In this document: positions 48,501 through 56,887 of the stretch, in pieces | How positions within the stretch are numbered: the stretch's first letter is position 1 | Layout: each line of letters starts with the position of its first letter | NCBI GenBank assembly: GCA_012931725.1 | Contig: CM022949.1 | Location: forward strand, 58,027,922 to 58,091,921 | Direction of reading: 5' to 3' | Length of the DNA stretch: 64,000 nucleotides | Source: Litsea cubeba | Taxonomy: Eukaryota; Streptophyta; Magnoliopsida; Laurales; Lauraceae | Position numbers and translations under genes: made by a program | Notes under the pieces: generated by a model | What the model saw: only the letters and a program-made list of their open reading frames with translations | Database searches by the model: none | What the model was told of the DNA's origin: nothing

Positions 48501-49904
48501 AGGATGAATTATTTTAGTGGAAAAATAATTTTGAGTTTAAATTCAAATAGGCCTTTGATGGCATACATGAATTTAACTCTAGATAAATTATATGTGGGCC
48601 ATGGTGTGCATTGATATGTGGGACGTCCATAATAGGATTTCCATGGGTAAGGTTTCCAACTTTGAGTAGGACTCTCTACTTGGAAAGTTGGACTCCTCTT
48701 TGGATTAGTATTCCTATGAGTTAGTTTCCTTTTTGGATTAGGAACTTAAAATTAGTAAGTGTTCTACAACTAGGATTACTAATTGTATGGAAAGTTCCTT
48801 TTGGTTTCCTTTTCTAAATTGGAGTGTTTCTTAAAGGGAATAAGTCTTTCCTTTTTGGACATCAATTAGAATAAGGAGAGATAACTTTATGGGAAAGGTT
48901 TCCAAGAAGTTTCTATAAAAGAAACCAAGCACCCCTTGGACGTCCACTATGCTTGTAGCACACTAAGAGAGCCACACGCCCAGCCCTTTGGAGGTTCTCT
49001 TCTTGAGAGAAGAAAGCTTAAGGTCTGAGATTTTCCCTTGGAGAAATAGTTCTTGTTTCCTAGATTAAGATCCCACCATCTTAGCCAATCAGATTTGGAA
49101 GTGAGATAGAGGAGAAGATCAAAGGCAATACTAGTGCAAGAAAATTCCAGCAACTTGTTTGCAAATTGCAAGTCTGAGTTCGGGCCTTTGGATCTATTCT
49201 TTTAGAGATTTGAAGTCTACAAATCTTCGAGGTATGAGTCTTCTTCATTCTCCTTTAATTATACACTTGTTGATCATGATTTAATGGAGTTTCTATGCGA
49301 TTCTTTATGGCTGATTTCCGCTGCATAGTGCAGAAATCAGATTTTTTAAAATCTGACATGCTTTGCATCAGCCATAGTAGTCTCTTTATGAGAAGTTTCA
49401 GATCTGAATCGCGGTTTCCTTCAACATCATGCTGCAAATTTAATTTACAAATTAAAGGCATGCATGAACATCTAGGTTTGCAAAAAAAAAATGCATTATC
49501 ATTGATGAGCAAAAAAAAAAAAAAGAAGAAAAAGAAACTTTCTCTAAAAAAAAGAGAGGGGAAAGAAAACAAAAAAAAAAAGAAAAGAAAAGAAACTCTC
49601 TCAAAAAAAAGGGGAGGGAAAGAAAAAAAAAAAGAAAAAAGAAGAAAAAATGAGGGCTGGCCCACAGGCCACGTGGCCGTACGGCCAGATCCGTACGGAT
49701 CTGTCCGTACGGCCCACACAAAAAAAAAAAAAACAAACATGAAAAAAAAAAAAGAAAGCAAAAAAAAAAAACGTGTGAAAAAAAAAGGAGGCAAACACGT
49801 GAAAAAGAAAAAAAAAAGAAGAAGAAAAGAAAAGAAAGAAGAACTTTTTTTTTTTCCTACAATGGAGTTTTCTTGAAAAAAAAGGGGAACTTACTTGAAG
49901 CCAT
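35587..49904 (-). CDS. Antisense five-exon gene of G2: plant-mobile-domain-like protein, 1225 aa
   Basis: Proposed exons on the minus strand are 49904-49895, 39494-36987, 36889-36776, 36707-36597 and 36521-35587, with TGA at 35589-35587. Every intron has GT..AG ends and phase 1. The coding total is 3678 bases, a multiple of three, with no internal stop. Residues about 268-302 (FLPQTNTFVVTNGEIGFSL, then ITGLPILG) resemble the plant mobile domain, which occurs in host proteins and in transposons. Residues about 784-794 (KKRARRGKRRR) look like a nuclear-localisation signal, about 840-914 are acidic, and about 1077-1160 look like a coiled coil. A TATA box lies upstream. The C1 element sits in intron 1. 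The splice model is inferred from sequence alone. The function is unknown. Confidence 0.75.
36597..36707 (-). CDS. Exon 4 of the antisense gene
   Basis: 111 bases between an acceptor preceded by a T-run (TTTTTTTTGTCAG) and the donor GAAG/GTATTTTG. It encodes an acidic stretch (ADLPQDSDDFEPSMDANVDD, then AFDEFMEEESVPP). The exon is not apparent as a stand-alone open frame and was found by following the splice signals. Its length keeps the phase. Confidence 0.7.
36776..36889 (-). CDS. Exon 3 of the antisense gene
   Basis: 114 bases after the acceptor TTTTTTTTTAG (AG at 36891-36890), ending at the donor ATTG/GTACGA. It encodes AEEDLVMPEVPTDEV and further acidic Pro/Glu-rich residues. The start of exon 3 (AEED) and the text of exon 5 (AEEDPSLPE) are alike, which suggests the small exons arose by duplication. 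Confidence 0.7.
36987..39494 (-). CDS. Exon 2 of the antisense gene (plant-mobile-domain-like core)
   Basis: The main exon, 2508 bases. The open frame runs from the acceptor TTTTCAG (AG at 39496-39495) to the donor GAAG/GTATGA (36986-36985). The ATG at 39339 is internal: the same frame is open upstream to the acceptor and yields GSSRANKGKEPATS. The middle of the exon has the mobile-domain-like segment (residues about 268-302) and aromatic-rich stretches including YLTYWLGEAVF and HIFYSWYVYHCPGFHRL. The end is Ser/Glu-rich with a basic cluster. No catalytic motif is visible to me, and the match to the plant mobile domain needs a profile search. Confidence 0.8.
39495..39771 (-). other. Acceptor-side part of intron 1 of the antisense gene
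   Basis: 277 bases with T-rich stretches on the minus strand, between exon 2 and the C1 insertion. A roughly 60-bp repeated segment (GGGCTCAACATC.CTGCGAGCTCC on the plus strand near 39636 and 39697) is visible. The ACATC at 39767-39771 is the left copy of the C1 target-site duplication. Confidence 0.6.
39772..41782 (+). repeat. 5' LTR of C1
   Basis: 2011 bp, with a TATA box at 41273-41280. It is followed directly by the primer-binding site. Short open frames inside occur identically in the 3' LTR and are not genes. Confidence 0.97.
41273..41280 (+). promoter_or_regulatory. LTR TATA box (C1 5' LTR)
   Basis: TATAAAAG is followed by AAACCAAGC. The identical motif is at 48914-48921 in the 3' LTR. 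It is the likely start region for the C1 transcript. Confidence 0.65.
41784..41796 (+). other. Primer-binding site of C1
   Basis: TGGTATCAGAGCC lies one base after the LTR end. It is complementary to the 3' end of initiator methionine tRNA, the standard primer for plant copia elements. Confidence 0.95.
41797..43427 (+). other. Leader of C1 with short repeats
   Basis: About 1.6 kb without a gene. Three units spaced 75-90 bp apart near 42845, 42940 and 43010 share GCGGCCATCCCTTCGGTGGA, and a partial fourth lies near 43290. The rest is AT-rich sequence. These repeats may belong to the packaging region, which is inference from position only. Confidence 0.7.
43428..45148 (+). pseudogene. gag-pol: C1 gag-pol, gag to first half of integrase
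   Basis: Start at ATG 43428 (MSNYKPFYIQKEMGRD); a second in-frame ATG lies 12 codons later. Gag begins with the copia-type segment LTGPNYVDWKRNLDIVL. A CCHC knuckle (CFKCGLKGHWKKDC) is at residues 263-276. The protease has Asp-Ser-Gly at residues 308-310 (SWIVDSGATNHIC). Integrase starts with the HHCC zinc region (HLRLGHINL..CESCLKGK). At residue 509 the first integrase catalytic Asp, usual in TDVCGP, is His (CAT at 44952-44954). The second Asp (RSDRG, 45141) is kept. An extra G at about 45147-45149 then breaks the frame, which ends at TGA 45170. Confidence 0.93.
45149..45712 (+). pseudogene. pol: C1 integrase C-terminal half
   Basis: From about 45150 to 45243 the integrase lies in a third frame. 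An extra T near 45243-45244 then moves it into the frame that continues to 47398. The Glu of the catalytic triad is in VAERRNRTLLDMVRSMM, just after that second insertion. IWGCPAYV and FIGYPKGTRGG are typical of copia polyproteins after the integrase core. A TAA at 45710-45712 stops the frame before the RT linker. Two insertions 95 bases apart would each inactivate the protein. They could also be assembly errors. Confidence 0.9.
45713..47398 (+). pseudogene. pol: C1 reverse transcriptase and RNase H
   Basis: It is open in the same frame from just after the TAA to TAG at 47398. The RT segment has GCKWIYKRKRGVDGKVETFK, ARLVAKGYTQKEGIDYEETF, MDVKTAFLNGSLDE and the catalytic YVDD at 46412-46423 (FLVLYVDDILLIGND). 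The copia RNase H follows, with AYTDSDF, STMEAEYVAASEAAKEAVW and a final HIASANNLADLFTK. This part looks undamaged. The RT could in principle be made only if the upstream breaks were absent, so I call the whole gene a pseudogene. Confidence 0.93.
47402..47412 (+). other. Polypurine tract of C1
   Basis: AAGTGGGAG directly before the 3' LTR is the usual plus-strand priming site of plant copia elements. Confidence 0.85.
47413..49423 (+). repeat. 3' LTR of C1
   Basis: It has the same length as the 5' LTR and about two mismatches by eye, with a TATA box at 48914-48921. It is followed by ACATC, the right copy of the target-site duplication. Confidence 0.97.
49424..49894 (-). other. Donor-side part of intron 1 of the antisense gene
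   Basis: Between C1 and exon 1. It is mostly A/G-rich on the plus strand (T/C-rich on the minus). At 49675-49712 are three CCGTACGG palindromes 13-14 bp apart, within GGCCGTACGGCC and AGATCCGTACGGATCT. Long open frames on both strands here come from the biased composition and are not genes. The donor GTAAGT reads 49894-49889. Confidence 0.6.
49895..49904 (-). CDS. Exon 1 (coding part) of the antisense gene
   Basis: Ten coding bases, ATG GCT TCA A, then a canonical donor GTAAGT. Joined to exon 2 they read MASSGSSRANKGK. The ATG context is CATCAATGGCT. The phase (1) equals that needed by exon 2. The untranslated part of the exon should extend to roughly 50000, about 30 bases downstream of the TATA box. 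Because it is so short it rests on splice-signal and phase agreement alone. Confidence 0.6.
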
Positions 49905-50025
49905 TGATGGAGAAGAAGAAGAAAAGTCTTGAAGATCTTGAAGAAGAAAAGCTCTTGGTCTTGAAGCCCTCTTGAGATTATTGCAAAAGAAAGTAATAAG
50001 AGCAAGAGATCCAACCTTCTCCTTG

Positions 50026-50033
50026 CTTTTATA
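50026..50033 (-). promoter_or_regulatory. TATA box of the antisense gene
   Basis: TATAAAAG on the minus strand (context CCTCTATAAAAGCAAGG) lies about 120 bases upstream of the exon 1 ATG, a normal distance for a plant promoter. The transcript would run against gag-pol. Confidence 0.55.
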
Positions 50034-50089
50034 GAGGAGAGCAAACCAAAGAAGGAAAGAAGAAAGAGGTAAGTGTTACTAATTAGTAA

Positions 50090-50335
50090 CCTTACCAAAA
50101 GAAAGAAATTAGAAAGATTCTTTCCCAAAAGAAAGATATCTTGAGGGATTCTCTCCCAAAAAGAAATCAATGAGAGATTTTCTCCTAAAAGATATAATCT
50201 ATGACGGATTCTTTCCCAAAAGAAAGATATCTTGAGATATTCTATCCCAAAAATAAAGGGATCATGAGAGATTCTCTCCAAGTAAAGATATTCTTAGATA
50301 TTCTCTATCCAAATGAGATATTTTTGGATATTCTT
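50090..50335. repeat. Short degenerate tandem repeats upstream of the antisense promoter
   Basis: About seven units of 33-36 bp built on GAAAGATATCTTGAGA, GATTCTCTCCCAAAA and variants. They lie just upstream (on the minus strand) of the TATA box, where regulatory elements would be expected. Confidence 0.75.
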
Positions 50336-50629
50336 TACAAAAATGACACCATATGAGATCTAAGCCATTTCAAAAGCTTAAGGTCCCATGGGTTAGCCCA
50401 TATGAGCCAGGTTTGACCACCTAGGCACAAAAAAAAAAAAAAGAAATAAATTTTGGGCTTTTAGTCAAAGAGAAATCCCTCTTACCAAGAGCATACAAAA
50501 ATGGTTCCATGCCTCTTTTGAGTTGATTGGACCATACAAAAGAAAATTCCAAGCCCCGTGAGCTTCCAAAAATCAAACCATCCAGCCTCATCTACCAAAT
50601 TGAGCCAAATTCTTGAAATTGACATTCCA
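50336..50629. other. G2 3' region, nothing recognised
   Basis: AT-rich noncoding stretch between two repeat blocks, with no motif that I can name. Confidence 0.5.
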
Positions 50630-50875
50630 TCAAAACCAAATCCTGGTCCCCTAACTTGCTACATACAGCCTGTTAGGTCACAAGACCAAAACCAAAAACC
50701 AAAACCTGATCCCCTAACTTGCCACATACAGCCTGTTAGGTCACAAGATCAAAACCAAAATTGATCCCCCAACATTCCACATACAGCTTGTTGGGTCACA
50801 CGATCAAAACCAAACCCGACCCCCTAACCTGCCACATATAGCCTGTTAGGTCACAAGGTCAAAACCCAAATCCAC
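50630..50875 (+). repeat. Four-unit 60-bp tandem repeat in the G2 3' region
   Basis: Four imperfect units containing CCCCTAACTTGCCACATACA then GCCTGTTAGGTCACAAGA, each followed by CAAAACCAAA. The last two units are more diverged. They lie between the antisense promoter and the 3' LTR. Confidence 0.9.
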
Positions 50876-51080
50876 ATCCCTGATGTCATCTTCAAAACTT
50901 TGCCTCGAGATGGTACGTGATCCCTTTCACTACCATAAAATTCCCCTGGAAGCTCAAAAGGCTACAAATACCAAAAAGAAAGATTGCTCAAAGACTCTTG
51001 GTCAAGTCACAGGCTCTCCTTCAAAAAATCTCTTCGAGGCACATCGACTACAAAAGTTAAGCAACTCGCCGCTGTACCTC

Positions 51081-51091
51081 GAGGGGGCATT
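51081..51091 (+). other. Polypurine tract of G2
   Basis: GAGGGGGCATT directly before the 3' LTR, after CCTC, fits the plus-strand primer site. Confidence 0.75.
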
Positions 51092-53459
51092 TGTTGACAC
51101 CAAAAATGTCACTTTGCCTTTTCAAGATCCAAAGAGCTACATGAAGTCGCAACCTGCCATAAATAGGCAATGCTGCTTCCAAAAATCAAATCTTGTCAGA
51201 ATCAAACAAAAACTGCAAGATTCTTCCAGACAGCCAAAAGAGGAGTACACAAGAAGTTTCGGGCCATTTCAAAATCATTTGGCCTAACTTCGCTTCTCCG
51301 ACAGCCGAAAAGGAGCTCTCGGCGACAAAAGCTCTCCGGGACCATGGTTTCCAAGACAGAACCTATGGATCATCTTAAAATGACTCCAATAGGTTCCCTG
51401 TCAAATTTCAAGTCAATCGGACATCGGTTGACCACACATCAAACCGCGACATCTTCATCGCGACAAAAAGCAAGTCTGCAGGTGATAGGACCCCAAACGG
51501 CTTCGAAACTCAAAAAAAAGCCTATGGTTGGTCTTATTTATTGCTCAGGAGGCTTCACACCAAATTTCAGGTCATTCCGACATCGTTTGGCCCAGTTTCA
51601 GCTTCTGACGGAAAATCGGCAGCTCTACGCGACAAAGTCTTCGGCTTTCTCAGGAAATTGGAAACTTTGCAAAATAAAATGCAAGGATTCTCATCAGGTT
51701 TCCTACAAAGAAATCAGGCCAATAAATGGTCAAAATGTCAAGGAAAAGTACAGAAGAAAAAAGAATAAAAAAAAAGCAAAAACGGACGCAAAACGGGACA
51801 CGAAAGGGGGAAAACCCCCCCAGGGTCGCAGACCCCTGCGACCCTAGGCCAGGGTCGCAGGCCCCTACGACCCTGGGCCAGGGTCGCAGGCCCCTGCGAC
51901 CCTGGGCCAGGGTCGCCGGCGACCTTGGACCCCGGGGTCGCCGGGAAAGCCCCGGAAACCCCGGTTTTCGCCGTTTTTTCGCGATTCGAAGGGCCCAGCC
52001 TCTGGTACTTTCCAAAATTCATGCTTTTGAGACACCAAGTCCTCTGACATCCGTCCAAAACACGGGTAAATCATCAAGAGTATCGAAGACAGTATTGATC
52101 GCCACCCGGTCAACCAAAAAAGTGTGCTTTCCACCCGACCGATCGAGAAATCGACAGGACAGATGGCACCGACCCGCTGTTGGCAACAAACACCTGAAAT
52201 TACATGATCATCTGATGTCTATCTACATGAAGATCCATCGATGATCATCAACAGAAGAATCTCAAAAGACGTGGCACGGCCCGCGACTCTTCAGCTGCTC
52301 GGCGACCACTTAATGCGATTAATTGACTAGCTTTATTACAGTCATTAATCCATTTATTTGGACGGCCCAATCAGAAGCAAGCATTCGGGAGTTACAAGTC
52401 AAGAGATTCATGGCATTTAACCCCTGAAACTCCTCCCATCATGGCGATTAAAGGCGATTAAATGCCCTCAATCTCCTCTGGCCAATCAGAAGCCAAGAAA
52501 AAGGAGTTACAAAATAAACAATTCAATTTTGTAACTCCTCCCATTATGCGGCTTAATGACAATAAAAGCCCATAAACCCACCTAAAAGGCTACCTAAAAG
52601 CCTATAAATAGGAGGGCTCTCCAAGAAGAAAAAAACACAGACACAGACAACGAACAACGAACATCAGCAGACAGCAGTCAGAAATCCAAAGAAAGAAAAA
52701 GAGAGAAAACTCTGCGGAAGTTCTACACCGGCCACCGCAACAAGGTGACAAAAGTCCCTTGGGGGGTACCCCCCCAAGGTCCTTGCCTTCTCCTCCTGCC
52801 TCCAATGGCTTAGATATGGCTTTTCAGCCCGTCTACTCGGCTTTTTATTGGACATAGGACCTTCCTTTGGTCTTTGTCCTCTAAAAACCCGAGGTTATAG
52901 CCAAGCCAAGCGAATCAATAGCATCCTCTGTTCTCATCTGCATGGATGATGGCGAAGCCCACATATGGCTTGCGACCGTCAATCTAAACGAGTCCCCCAC
53001 AATCTCCTGAGAAGTTAGATCCTCCTTTTCTTGCTTTTCATTGTAGTTTGTATTTTTTCAAAAGAGACAAAAATCACAATTCTTGTCTTTCATTGTTGAT
53101 AAGGATTGTAAATCGGCTATAAACGCCAAAATCGGCTATAAACGCCAAAAATCGGCTATAAACACCAAAATCGGCTATAAATGCCAAAAAAATCGCCTTT
53201 CACGGCAAACTAAGAAAATGTCTCTTTTCTTAAATATATGTGCAATGGAAAACTTGAAAGAAGTTGATTTCCTTTTTACTTGCGAAGGTTGATCTCCGGA
53301 TCACCACTTGCAATTCCAAGTAAAAATAGAAAATCTGGCACACCCACAAAAAAAGAAATGTTGATGCATGCCCCTGCCCCCCGGTTACGAAAGGGTCGGA
53401 CCCGACGGACTCCCACGTCCGCCGACCTCGGTAGAACCGAGCAGGAGCGCGGTCCATCA
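51092..53459 (+). repeat. 3' LTR of G2
   Basis: 2368 bp. It keeps about three extra units of a GC-rich palindromic repeat (AGGGTCGCAGGCCCCTGCGA type, 51820-51925) compared with the 5' LTR. The TATA box is at 52603-52610 and the GGCTATAAACGCC units at about 53110-53190. It is followed by CAGAT and the resumed G1 protease frame. It shows some scattered substitutions against the 5' LTR, clearly more than between the C1 LTRs. Confidence 0.95.
52603..52610 (+). promoter_or_regulatory. LTR TATA box (G2 3' LTR)
   Basis: TATAAATA in the conserved position. From here transcription could read out into G1 pol. Confidence 0.6.
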
Positions 53460-54311
53460 CAGATCGGTGATCTTATCTCTGAGGTCACTATGTACGCAAT
53501 AAAAACCCCTTCATGCTACAACATCCTTCTCGGACGCCCTTGGATCCACGAGAATGGCGTTGTCCCTTCAACTCTACATCAATGCATCAAGTTTGTTGGC
53601 GACGACGACATGATACATCGAGTCTTTATGGACAGAAAATTCTTCAAAGGTAAAGAAGTCCACTTTGCAGACTCATAAATGTATGAAGGTGAAAAAGAAG
53701 AAGAGGAGAAGCACATAGCACCCTTTGCCGAAAATCTCCAGAAAGATAAAGGCAAGGCTCCTCAACAATCACTGGATGAAAACAAACCATCCGGTAAATC
53801 CGAAGAGAGCATTCAAACTCCCTTCATCATCTCCCTCAAACCTTCAACGCCTTTGGTCATCACAACTAAAGTGAAGAAGGCAAAGCAAAAGCCTGGGGGC
53901 AAATTTGTTGTCTCTTTCGTGTCTATCATGCAAGACACGGATTCGGATTCAGAGCCAGAAGATGACACATCGTCAAGCCAAGTTGACACTCAGCAAGTTC
54001 AGCCTGCTCTTACTCTAATAAAGACAAATTCTGACATAGAAGATCCTACGTCAGCTTCCTTCGTTGTTCCAGCAACTTCAGCAAAGGAAAAGCCAATCTT
54101 CTTCCATAGATCGGATGCTTCTTCATCAGACTCCATGCTTGAACCTTTCCAAAATGAAGGTATGCCTCAACTATCCTTATATAGTTCTGTGGCACAAGCT
54201 ATTATGAAGAAAATGGGCTATGACGCTCAAAACCCAGTCGTTTTGGGAGAAGGACGCGGTATTCTCACGCCATTTGGGCCCGTCTTGACCAAAAGTCAGC
54301 TGGAAGATTGA
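53460..54311 (+). pseudogene. pol: G1 protease C-terminal part and linker (continuation)
   Basis: The frame resumes with QIGDLISEVT, exactly following FKLQI at 20588 once the duplicated CAGAT is counted once. It contains LGRPWIHENGVVPSTLHQC, then the Lys/Glu-rich linker and the G-patch-like LGEGRGILTPFGPVL. Stops are at 53676-53678 (CAA to TAA) and 54309-54311 (TGG to TGA). Confidence 0.9.
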
Positions 54312-55553
54312 AGACTCTACGGCTATGTAGAAAAGTCTTCACACGGGTTAGGGTATGATCCCGACACTCCCGTGAGACAGTTGACACAAAGGCTTAAAAG
54401 TCAATATACTGACCAAGCCTCAACATCTCAAGTCCATGAAGACATCGATCTCCTTGGATATCTCTTTGATGAGTCGCCTGACAAAGATCTAGGAAGCTCA
54501 TCCAATTGGCACGATTTCTTTAACAATGAAGAGGAGTTGTCCGATGGCACAGACGTATGGTCTTCTGACCCAGAAGAACCCTCATCTCCAAAAAAAGTAG
54601 CCTACTTCGACCCGGTTTCAACAGGCGATTAGGATCATCTCATAGCAAGCCTTGGGAAAATTACCGATCAAGAAGACCCGTGGAAAGGAACAAAACCTTG
54701 GTCTGGAAATGCCCTTGAAGCCCTAGAAGGTTTCGTTGAGCTGGAAGCCTCCGAAAATATTGTGGAGGAACAACCTTCGAACCTCCCAACAGAAGATCCT
54801 GTTCAAAAGATAGACTTGGGAACACCAGATAACCCACGTCCTATATTCATAAGCAATCATATAAAGGATGATGAGTTACCCAAGTATATCACCTTTCTTC
54901 GTGAGTTCATTGATTGCTTTGCATGGTCTTACGCTGAAATGCTTGGCTTAGACCCCAAAATAGCGGTCCACAAACTCAATCTTCAAGAAGACATCAAGCC
55001 TGTCAAGCAAGGCCAACGAAGATTCCGTCCAGATGTGATGGATAAAATTGAACAAGAAGTTCAAAAACTCAAAAGTGTCGGCTTCATCCGTGAGGAACAA
55101 CATCCTGAATGGTTGGCCAACATTGTCCCCGTGACAAAGAAAAACGGGCAGATGAGGGTCTGTATTGACTATAGAGACCTGAATGGCACATGCCCAAAAG
55201 ATGAATTTCCGCTCCCCATACCAGAGGTAATGATTGATAATACCTATGGATTCGAGCGAATGACATTCATGGATGGTTTCTCTGGCTACAATCAGATAAA
55301 AATGCATCCTGAAGATGAAAAACATACATCTTTTCGGACCCCATTTGGCGTGTATTGTTACACTGTCATGCCATTTGGTCTGAAAAATGATGGTGCCACA
55401 TATCAGAGGGCTATGATGAAAATATTCCAAGATATGCAGCACAAGACGGTTGAATGTTACGTTGATGACCTCGCCATCAAAAGCAAAAGAAAAGAAGATC
55501 ATCTCGAAGACCTTCGAGAAGTCTTCCTCTGGCTTCGCAAACACAAACTGTGA
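54312..55553 (+). pseudogene. pol: G1 linker and reverse transcriptase
   Basis: Same frame as before. A TAG at 54630-54632 (TGG in G2) lies in the linker. RT then runs from FRPDVMDKIEQEVQKL through VCIDYRDLN and FMDGFSGYNQIKM to the catalytic YVDD at 55458-55469. A TGA at 55551-55553 (CGA in G2) cuts it before the thumb. Here G1 keeps the two bases that G2 has lost near 30619, so the two copies correct each other when compared. One residue in the GLKNAGATYQ motif is Asp here (GLKNDGATYQ). Confidence 0.9.
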
Positions 55554-56289
55554 ATGAATCCTTTGAAATGCTTCTTCGGCGTCTCGTCGGGTAAGTTCCT
55601 CAGATTCTTAGTTCGGAAAGCTGAAATAGAGCTTGACCCTGTAAAAGTCAAAGCCATTCTAGAAATGCCCTCTCCAAGAACCTTGAGAGAACTCAAAGGG
55701 CTTCAAAGGAGATTGGCCTACATCAGACGGTTCATCTCCAATCTTTCAGGAAAATGTCGTCCATTCTCCCGGTTGATGAAAAAAGGTGTAAACTTTGTCT
55801 GGGATGCTGACTGTGAAGCTGCTTTCCAAGACATCAAGTCATACCTGACAAAACCTCCAGTGTTAGCTGCTCCTACCACTGGAAAACCATTCATCTTGTA
55901 CACAAGAGCCCTTGATCACTCTTTGGGAGCTCTGCTTGCACAAGAAAATGATCAAAGAAAAGAAGCTGCTCTATATTAACTCAGCCGCATGCTAGTAGGT
56001 GCAGAGCATCGCTACTCTCCAGTTGAAAAAGAATGTCTTGCAGTGATGTTCGCCGTACAAAAGCTGCGTCACTACTTGCTTTCCAATACAGTATACCTGG
56101 TCTCGAGGGTCAACCTCTTGACGGTCCTTGTCACAAAGGCAGGTTCTCTCAACGCTCGACTGGAAAAATGGTCCATCCTTCTGTCACAATTTGATATTAG
56201 GTATGTACCACAAAAGGCAATCAAAGGGCAAGCTCTAGCGAACTTCCTCGCAGAGCATCCATTGCCTAAAGATTCTCCACTCAGAGATA
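55554..56289 (+). pseudogene. pol: G1 RT thumb and Ty3-type RNase H
   Basis: Continues in frame through LRELKGLQRRLAYIRRF and the RNase H segments LYTRALDHSLGALLAQ and PVEKECLAVMFAV. A TAA replaces Tyr at 55977-55979. The catalytic Asp position reads VSRVNLL, as in G2. A two-base insertion (AT) near 56287 shifts the frame after LAEHPLPKDSPLRD. Confidence 0.88.
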
Positions 56290-56887
56290 TGATCTCCCAG
56301 ACGAACCAGTCTACAATGTGGAGACTTTCTCACAAAGTGCCTCCTGGGACATGTACTTTGACGGTGCAACCAGGATAAATGAAAAAAGACAGCTGATCTC
56401 GGGAGTTGGCATCCTCTTTGTTAGCCCCGACAAATACATGATTCCACACGCTTTCTAGCTACTGGAACCATGCACAAACAATGCAGCTGAATATCAAGCT
56501 CTGATCCTAGGATTGGAACTCGCCATCGAATCCGGTATCACCATGCTGGAAGTCTTTGAAGACTCTCAACTGATCGTCAATCAGATGAATCAGAAATTTG
56601 AAGTCAGGAAGCCAGATTTGCTGCCTTACTACAACAAAGCACAATCGCTTCTGCAAAAGTTTGACATCTGTCACATCACCCACATTAGTAGAGGTGAAAA
56701 CATACGTGCAGATGCCCTAGCTGGACTTGCCGCATCTATGGCAATCCAGGTCACAGTGTGCGAAAGAAGAATCATTCCTCCTCTTAACACACATCAAGCA
56801 GTTGTTGAATACCACCAAGTGGTTGGAAGTCGGATTTCAATCCTTCAAACTTCAATCGGCGACTGGAGGGATCCGTTCATTGATTAG
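56290..56887 (+). pseudogene. pol: G1 archaeal-type RNase H
   Basis: The true frame contains MYFDGAT, a TAG at 56456-56458 (TCG in G2), NNAAEYQALILGLELAIE, VFEDSQLIVNQM (Gly of G2 VFGDSQ is Glu here) and IRADALAGLAAS. An in-frame deletion of 18 bases relative to G2 follows near 56748. It ends at TAG 56885-56887 (TAC in G2). Confidence 0.88.

Larger units (their letters stand above)
39772..49423 (+). mobile_element. Complete Ty1/copia element C1, nested in G2
   Basis: Two 2011-bp LTRs (39772-41782, 47413-49423) starting TGTTGGGATTGG and ending CCTTCA are flanked by ACATC at 39767-39771 and 49424-49428. Between them are a methionine-type primer-binding site, a leader, one gag-pol gene in the copia order (gag, protease, integrase, RT, RNase H) and a polypurine tract. 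By eye the LTRs differ at only about two positions (near 40350/47991 and 40949/48590), so insertion was recent. Gag-pol is nevertheless defective. Confidence 0.97.
20589..53459 (+). mobile_element. Complete Ty3/gypsy Tat element G2 (with nested C1)
   Basis: The two LTRs (20589-22878 and 51092-53459) begin TGTTGACACC and end CCATCA. The flanking CAGAT repeats (20584-20588 and 53460-53464) are a 5-bp target-site duplication. From left to right: LTR, primer-binding site, repeated leader, gag, protease, RT, RNase H, archaeal-type RNase H, integrase, tandem-repeat block, antisense spliced gene, promoter of that gene, further repeats, polypurine tract, LTR. Without the 9.66-kb C1 copy it is about 23.2 kb, large for a retrotransposon but in the range known for Tat/Ogre-like elements. 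Gag-pol is broken in several places. The antisense gene is not. Confidence 0.95.

Noticed and set aside
49295..50281. Lys-rich plus-strand and Phe-rich minus-strand frames
   Set aside because: They are low-complexity products of A/G-rich sequence, overlapping the C1 LTR end and intron 1.
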